Assembly (NCBI RefSeq): GCF_014695575.1
Contig: NZ_JACJOO010000019.1
Coordinates: forward strand, 104,809-168,808
Direction: 5' to 3'
DNA: 64,000 nucleotides
DNA from: Leptolyngbya sp. FACHB-8
Lineage (GTDB): Bacteria > Cyanobacteriota > Cyanobacteriia > Elainellales > Elainellaceae
Shown here: positions 59,327-64,000 of the stretch, in pieces
How positions within the stretch are numbered: the stretch's first letter is position 1
Layout of the letters: each line of letters starts with the position of its first letter
Notes under the pieces: model-generated
Seen by the model: only the letters and a program-made list of their open reading frames with translations
What the model was told of the DNA's origin: nothing
Databases searched by the model: none
Position numbers and translations under genes: made by a program

Positions 59327-60466
59327 ATGATTGACTACTCCAAAATCCCCTCTCCCTGCTACGTCCTCGAAGAAGCAAAGCTAATTCGTAACCTTGAACT
59401 CATCGATTCTGTCCAACAGCGGGCCGGTATCACCATTCTCTTGGCTCTGAAAGGCTTTGCTATGTTCAGTGCCTTTCCTATCGTCAAAAAATACCTCCAC
59501 GGTGCCACCGCCAGTTCCCTCTATGAAGCCAATCTGATCCGTGAAGAACTCGGCACTAGTCTCCATCTGTACCTTCCTGTTTACCAGGATGCAGAATTTG
59601 ACGACCTCATGGTTGGCGCATCTCATATCACCTTCAACTCCCTTAGCCAGTGGGAGCGGTATAAGGATCGTGCGATCGCTCACCGCCTCTCCCCCGGTCT
59701 TCGCATCAACCCAGAATACTCCCCCGTCGCCCACGATATTTACAACCCCGCTTCCCCCTACTCCCGCCTTGGCATCCGTACCGAAGTGCTAGGGGATAAA
59801 CTTCCTGAAGGTATTGAAGGCCTACATTGCCACAACCTCTGTGAAAGCGACTCCTACGCCCTCGAAAATACCCTCGAACAAATCGAAAAACTTTTCGGTC
59901 ACCACCTCCCCTGGATTAAATGGCTCAATCTCGGGGGGGGCCATCTCATGACCCGCCAGGGCTACGATACTGAACACCTGATCCAAGTCCTCACTCAATT
60001 TAAAGCCCGCCACCCTCACCTCCAAATTTATTTGGAGCCGAGTTCAGCGATCGCCTGGGAAACTGGCTTCCTCCGCTCCACTGTCCTGGATATGATTGAA
60101 ACACCGGGGCCAGCGATCGCCATGCTCGATGTCTCCTTCACCGCCCACATGCCCGACTGCCTCGAAATGCCCTACAAGCCCCGCATTCAGGGAGCCCGTG
60201 ATCCCCAAGACGGAGAACCCGCCTACCGCATGGGCGGTATGACTTGTTTGGCGGGCGATGTTATGGGCATGGGTGACTACCACTTTAACCAGCCATTACA
60301 AGTGGGTGACTCCATCATCTTTGAGGATATGATCCACTACACCATGGTCAAAACCACCATGTTCAACGGCATTCCGCACCCCTCCATCGGTATCCTCCAC
60401 CCTGATGGAACGTTCACCCTCGTCAAGAAATTCACCTACCAGGACTACAAAAACCGTATGTCCTAA
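59327..60466 (+). CDS. nspC: Carboxynorspermidine decarboxylase
   Basis: A 379-residue PLP enzyme of the alanine-racemase-fold decarboxylase family. The PLP Lys is in ILLALKGFAMFSAF; other family marks are GLRINPEYSPV, GIEGLHCHNLCESDSY, WLNLGGGHLMTRQGYD, YLEPSSAIAWETGFL and MTCLAGDVMGMGDY with the catalytic Cys. It decarboxylates carboxynorspermidine or carboxyspermidine to the polyamine. Length and order after the synthase are typical. Confidence 0.93.
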   Translation: MIDYSKIPSPCYVLEEAKLIRNLELIDSVQQRAGITILLALKGFAMFSAFPIVKKYLHGATASSLYEANLIREELGTSLHLYLPVYQDAEFDDLMVGASHITFNSLSQWERYKDRAIAHRLSPGLRINPEYSPVAHDIYNPASPYSRLGIRTEVLGDKLPEGIEGLHCHNLCESDSYALENTLEQIEKLFGHHLPWIKWLNLGGGHLMTRQGYDTEHLIQVLTQFKARHPHLQIYLEPSSAIAWETGFLRSTVLDMIETPGPAIAMLDVSFTAHMPDCLEMPYKPRIQGARDPQDGEPAYRMGGMTCLAGDVMGMGDYHFNQPLQVGDSIIFEDMIHYTMVKTTMFNGIPHPSIGILHPDGTFTLVKKFTYQDYKNRMS

Positions 60467-60817
60467 AATCTCCTATTGACAGGAAGACAAGAAACCCGGT
60501 GTTATCAAAAACACCGGGTTTTTGCCTTTTGGTAACACGCCGCGATACACCAATGCCACAATACAAACCTGATCCAAACCCCACAGATGCGAAGTGGCCT
60601 AACAATACTCATGCAAAACATCCTTGTCGAAGGGGCCTGGGGTTTGGAGGACGGCGTACCCCCAAGCTAGGTCTTCGCGATCTATCAAGAATCTCCACAA
60701 CACAAGCAAAAATTACACCGCAAGAAACCCATAGCCATCCAAAAAACTTCTTAGCAGAATAGATAATATCCAAACAGCTCAAGATGGTCATTTAATCGAT
60801 TCACCACACCTAAAAAT
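60467..60817. other. Gap with terminator after nspC
   Basis: The terminator at 60492-60525 (AACCCGGTGTT with AACACCGGGTT, then TTTTG) ends the polyamine transcript. A frame at 60499-60762 starts inside the terminator and has no recognisable content, so it is left out. The remainder is presumed promoter for the repair pair. Confidence 0.6.
60492..60525 (+). terminator. Rho-independent terminator of nspC
   Basis: AAACCCGGTGTT pairs with AACACCGGGTTT across TATCAAA, followed by TTGCCTTTT. Confidence 0.85.
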
Positions 60818-61555
60818 ATGCTTCAACTCGCTAAAAGTAAAAATTACCCATCTTTAGAAGAACGAATTGAAACATCTGAATGGGAAGATATTTATCACAC
60901 TTTAGACAATCAAGGATTCGCGATTCTTAATTCTCTCTTAACTCCAGACGAATGTTATCAGCTTACTCAAACATACAATTCCGAAGATAGCTTCCGTAGC
61001 CAAATTATTATGGAACGCTATCGCTTTGGAAAAGGTGAATACAAATACTTCGCCTATCCCTTACCGCCACTCGTGCAAACCCTACGCGATCGCCTCTACC
61101 CCCACTTATCTCCCCTTGCAAACCGCTGGAACGAAGCTCTTAACACCTCCTTCCGTTTTCCCAACACCCTCCCAGAATTCCTCGAACTCTGCCATCAAAG
61201 CGGGCAACAACGTCCTACCCCATTGCTTTTAAAGTACAAAGCAGAAGATTACAACTGTCTACACCAAGATCTCTATGGAGAAATGGCATTTCCACTGCAA
61301 GTGGCGATCGCCCTCTCCCAACCTAACCAGGACTACACTGGTGGTGAATTTATCCTCATCGAACAGAAACCGCGCGCTCAGTCTCGCGCCCATGCCATTA
61401 CCCTCAATCAGGGCGACGCCATTATCTTTGCTGTCCATCATCGCCCTGTGCAAGGTAGCCGAGGTTTCTATCGTGTAAATTTGAAGCATGGAGTCAGCAC
61501 CATTAAATCAGGTCAGCGCTACTGCTTAGGAATCATTTTCCATGACGCCAAGTAA
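60818..61555 (+). CDS. 2OG-Fe(II) oxygenase (prolyl-hydroxylase/AlkB-like superfamily)
   Basis: A 245-residue iron dioxygenase. Ligands are His and Asp in YNCLHQDLYG, the distal His in VNLKHGVSTI, and the 2OG-binding Arg in GQRYCLGIIFHDAK. The middle contains LSQPNQDYTGGEFILIEQKP. It overlaps the AlkA-type gene by 14 bases, so a part in alkylation-damage repair is likely by context; protein hydroxylation is the other possibility. Confidence 0.85.
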   Translation: MLQLAKSKNYPSLEERIETSEWEDIYHTLDNQGFAILNSLLTPDECYQLTQTYNSEDSFRSQIIMERYRFGKGEYKYFAYPLPPLVQTLRDRLYPHLSPLANRWNEALNTSFRFPNTLPEFLELCHQSGQQRPTPLLLKYKAEDYNCLHQDLYGEMAFPLQVAIALSQPNQDYTGGEFILIEQKPRAQSRAHAITLNQGDAIIFAVHHRPVQGSRGFYRVNLKHGVSTIKSGQRYCLGIIFHDAK

Positions 61556-62204
61556 CCCCAGTGTCACCGATGTATTGAACTCAGAACTCCAACCACCCAG
61601 CCCTGCCTTGAGGAAGGCGATCGCCCATATCTGCACCCAAGACTCTGACTTCCTCAAAATCGAAGCCGAGGCTGGCCCTCTCCACATCCGCCGCTGGCCC
61701 CCCACCTTTGCTTCCCTTGTCCGCATCATCCTCGGACAACAACTGTCATCCAAAGCTGCAATGGCAATCTTTCTGCGCACCAATCAATTGATTGAACTAA
61801 CCCCTGCCAACTTCGCCACTTGCTCAGACACCACCCTTAAACAAGCAGGCTTCAGCCAAGCTAAAATCGCCACATGCAAACGGCTCGCGGAAGCTATTTT
61901 AGAAAACCGCCTACATCTAGATTCCTTTTCAGCCCTACCCGATTCAGCCGTTGCCACCCAACTTACCCAAATCAAAGGTATCGGCTCCTGGACCGCTGAA
62001 ATTTACCTCCTTTTCTGCCTGGAACGCCTCAACAGTTTCCCATCCCTAGACTTAGCAGTTCAAATTGCCTACCAACGTCTAAAGCATCTCGATCAAAAAC
62101 CAACCAGCAAAGAACTCATCGTACACTGTAAACCACTAGAACCCTTCCGCGGAGCAGCAGCTCATCTCCTTTGGCATTACTACAGAAACACCCCCAAAAC
62201 CTAA
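61542..62204 (+). CDS. alkA: DNA-3-methyladenine glycosylase II family
   Basis: A 220-residue HhH-GPD base-excision glycosylase that removes alkylated purines. The helix-hairpin-helix is LTQIKGIGSWTAEIYLLFCL, and the catalytic Asp is in FPSLDLAVQIAYQRL. FASLVRIILGQQLSSKAA is the usual N-terminal helix pair. The N-terminal AlkA extension is absent, as in the short cyanobacterial type. Overlap with the preceding oxygenase gene implies coupled translation. Confidence 0.9.
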   Translation: MTPSNPSVTDVLNSELQPPSPALRKAIAHICTQDSDFLKIEAEAGPLHIRRWPPTFASLVRIILGQQLSSKAAMAIFLRTNQLIELTPANFATCSDTTLKQAGFSQAKIATCKRLAEAILENRLHLDSFSALPDSAVATQLTQIKGIGSWTAEIYLLFCLERLNSFPSLDLAVQIAYQRLKHLDQKPTSKELIVHCKPLEPFRGAAAHLLWHYYRNTPKT

Positions 62205-62209
62205 AACAC

Positions 62210-62310
62210 TACAGCGCTTTGCGCTTGAATCAGCCACAGTTGTTCAAGAGCCGTGCGGAACATAGCTCTCGAACAACAATTAGATATTAAGTCCTTGAAA
62301 AGCGGTGTAA
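62210..62310. repeat. Nested-palindrome family A, copy 3
   Basis: Ends TACAGCGCTTTGCGCTTGAA (then TCAGCCACAGTTGTT) and TTGAAAAGCGGTGTAA; inner stem GTTGTTC-AAGAGC partly paired with GCTCTC-GAACAAC. Same orientation as copy 1; inner stem shorter and imperfect. Confidence 0.8.
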
Positions 62311-62326
62311 GGCAATTTCCTTGAAG

Positions 62327-62370
62327 CGAATGAGTGAGTGGAGGGCGATCGCCCTCCACTCACTCATTCG
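62327..62370. repeat. Perfect 44-bp palindrome centred on a HIP1 site
   Basis: CGAATGAGTGAGTGGAGG on the left mirrors CCTCCACTCACTCATTCG on the right with GCGATCGC at the exact centre and no mismatch. Confidence 0.85.
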
Positions 62371-62574
62371 CAAAAAAACTCGCAGTTTCTTGAGAGTGTA
62401 AAACTTAACTGCAGATGATAGGTATGGTGAATTCTATGTTTGCTTGCTCAGTACGGAACAAGAAATAAAACTACCTTTAAAGCTTAGAAGTTTTGCATTG
62501 TGGGAACTTCACCCCTAAAACGGGAAAATTTGGGCTTTAAAGTTTTGTCCTGTTCTAAGATTTAATCGAATTTT

Positions 62575-62622
62575 GAGCTACTGATCAAATTCTATTGAAT
62601 AACCGAATTTGATCAGTAGCTC
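62575..62622. repeat. 18-bp-stem hairpin
   Basis: GAGCTACTGATCAAATTC and GAATTTGATCAGTAGCTC with a 12-base loop. A second nested dyad follows to 62699 (AAGCTGTTT...AAACAGCTT around CAGGTTGA/TCAACCTG), ending at the stress-protein stop. The rest of the gap 62371-62574 shows no gene. Confidence 0.7.
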
Positions 62623-62699
62623 AAGCTGTTTGAAATATCTCTGAGCAGGTTGACGGTTCTTAGCGGTAGCTCAAAACCATCAACCTGATTAAACAGCTT

Positions 62700-63260
62700 T
62701 TAACCCGCAGCCGTCGGGTAAACACCCCAGTTTTGAATTCCTTGCTGCTGAAACAGGTTCTCCGCCTGCTCCACATCCTGTTCGCTTCCTTCAATGGAAA
62801 CCAAATAGTCCCCTTGCTGAAGGCGATCGCCATATACTGATGCCTCTTCCGCAGGTATCCCATACTGCTTCAATGCCTGCACCAAATTATGGGATGACAA
62901 CGCTGCTACCCCACTACTGCTCACTGTTGCAATCAGTGCTGCTCCAAGGCTCCCCGCTGCCAGCAACACCCCAACTCCAGGAATTGCAAGGCTGGTTAAA
63001 CCTAACAAAAAGAACCCAGTAGCTCCTGTCACAAACGTATCCTTCACCATTTCGCCTGTGTCAGAGATTTTGTGTTCACCGAGGCGATCGCTCACCTCAA
63101 TACCACCAGTTCCCTCCTCCTCCTCCTGAACCTCCTGAGCAATCAGGGAAACACGCTCCATGTTAACCCCTGACTGGTTCAGCTCATTAAGAAATTGCTC
63201 TGCATCCTGTCGCTTTGAAAAAAGCCCAATTGCGTGTCTGGACTGCTGCTCGGTGACCAT
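62700..63260 (-). CDS. General stress protein 17M-like membrane-associated protein
   Basis: A 186-residue protein. The N-terminus HAIGLFSKRQDAEQFLNELN fits the general-stress-protein 17M (YflT) domain; a Gly/Ala-rich hydrophobic centre (GVLLAAGSLGAALIATVSSS) and a second small domain (YLVSIEGSEQDVEQAENLF) follow. Such proteins are often induced by stress, and their biochemistry is unknown. The last promoter region before the rRNA operon lies upstream of it. Confidence 0.75.
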   Translation of the reverse strand: MVTEQQSRHAIGLFSKRQDAEQFLNELNQSGVNMERVSLIAQEVQEEEEGTGGIEVSDRLGEHKISDTGEMVKDTFVTGATGFFLLGLTSLAIPGVGVLLAAGSLGAALIATVSSSGVAALSSHNLVQALKQYGIPAEEASVYGDRLQQGDYLVSIEGSEQDVEQAENLFQQQGIQNWGVYPTAAG

Positions 63261-63949
63261 AACATCTCTCCAATGGGAACACTCAATTGCCTCAAATCAC
63301 AACTCGAGGCCACATGCACATTATGTATATGGAAAAAAGCAGCCTTCATCGCACTATGGGCAGACCATCTAAGGGATAGGCAGCCATCCCCTCGACTAGG
63401 GGCTTAGAGCATACGTCCCTGATCAAAGCGTTTGGTACCAACTCAGTATCTTGAAATACTGCTACTGCAGGGCTCTTGTCCTAAGCGCCTAATCCCAGAC
63501 CTACCATTCTTTTTGGATCTCCAACATCTCTCAAATCTGAAGCTTTTGATACAGAAGGGTTTCAAGGAAATTCAAGAAAAGCTGCATTTTTGGGAGGGGA
63601 GGGGGTTTACAGAATGCTATGAGAGTTGCTATGTTAGTAAAGCGCTGGAAGAGGTGACCCACACATCAAGCGTCCTGAACAATAGTCGAGCGCTATGGGT
63701 AGTGAAAACATCCTTTAGTAAGTTCGGTTAGACTCACCACAAATGAGGAAGTTCAAGTTAAAGTGGGAAATGTGCCAAAGCGACGACTGCGGCACAGAGA
63801 GAACCTGGAAAAAGCAATAGTTTGAAAGCCAAGCGAAAACCAATCCTCGTTAAGAAACTACGAGATTGATTTATCAATCTCAAAACAGAAACAGGATTCC
63901 GAAGCTTGAAAAGTTTCGGAGCCAAGAGAGCCCAAATTCTCTAACTAAT
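63261..63949. promoter_or_regulatory. Leader and promoter region of an rRNA operon
   Basis: About 690 bases without a convincing gene. Near the 16S start there are small hairpins (GAGATTGA/TCAATCTC at 63871-63890; CCGAA/TTCGG at 63899-63920) as expected of a processed rRNA leader. No tRNA is seen. The frame at 63432-63731 has no ribosome site or known content. Confidence 0.55.

Positions 63950-64000
<51 letters not shown>

Noticed and set aside
60499..60762. 87-codon frame after nspC
   Set aside because: Its start lies inside a terminator stem and the composition is unlike neighbouring proteins.
63432..63731. 99-codon frame before the 16S gene
   Set aside because: Located in the rRNA promoter and leader region, no ribosome site, no known content.

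Overview
The window comes from a cyanobacterial chromosome, probably a filamentous Leptolyngbya/Oscillatoriales-type organism. The evidence is the very frequent HIP1 octamer GCGATCGC, a phycocyanin cpcBA pair, and a 16S rRNA 5' end at the right edge with the cyanobacterial continuation GGTCTGCTTAACAC. The species is not determined.

Left part (1-28.3 kb): a sulfur-starvation island. A minus-strand group encodes dimethylsulfone monooxygenase SfnG, an SfnB-type flavin oxidoreductase and a cysteine-hydrolase-fold protein cut by the window edge. Next come an IPNS-type 2OG-Fe(II) oxygenase, a DUF442 phosphatase-like protein, serine acetyltransferase CysE, and a cpcBA pair whose only Met and Cys are the start Met and the bilin-binding Cys. 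These are followed by a TauE/SafE sulfite exporter, two small membrane proteins and a fusion of an FAD/NAD(P)-binding domain to a persulfide dioxygenase. A long plus-strand run then encodes two SsuBC transporters, four periplasmic binding proteins, SsuD, SsuE, a DszC-like and an NtaA/DszA-like monooxygenase, and a YeeE/YedE (thiosulfate transporter family) protein. Read together, the island imports organosulfonates, sulfones and thiosulfate, releases sulfite, handles sulfite and persulfide, makes O-acetylserine for cysteine synthesis, and replaces the most abundant cell protein by a sulfur-free version.

Middle part (28.6-44.6 kb): housekeeping and signalling. A manganese-type yybP-ykoY riboswitch precedes a GDT1/UPF0016 exporter and a CDF transporter. 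An AddAB-like helicase-nuclease follows, then a PQQ-type sugar dehydrogenase lipoprotein, a 1337-residue multi-PAS hybrid histidine kinase and an MFS transporter.

Right part (45-64 kb): a two-module NRPS (C-A-PCP, then TubC docking-C-A(MT)-PCP-TE) divergent from the MFS gene; a receiver protein; a NarL-type regulator with a kinase-like partner that lacks the kinase motifs; a polyamine group (ureohydrolase, carboxynorspermidine synthase and decarboxylase); an alkylation-repair pair (2OG oxygenase plus AlkA); a general-stress protein; and the start of an rRNA operon.

Throughout, gaps between genes hold long hairpins. At least five recur as families (A-E below): constant outer flanks surround an inner perfect stem of different sequence, often closed by a GAA/TTC triloop. 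One family is present both without and with its inner hairpin. These nested palindromes and the sulfur-free phycocyanin are the most noteworthy features.
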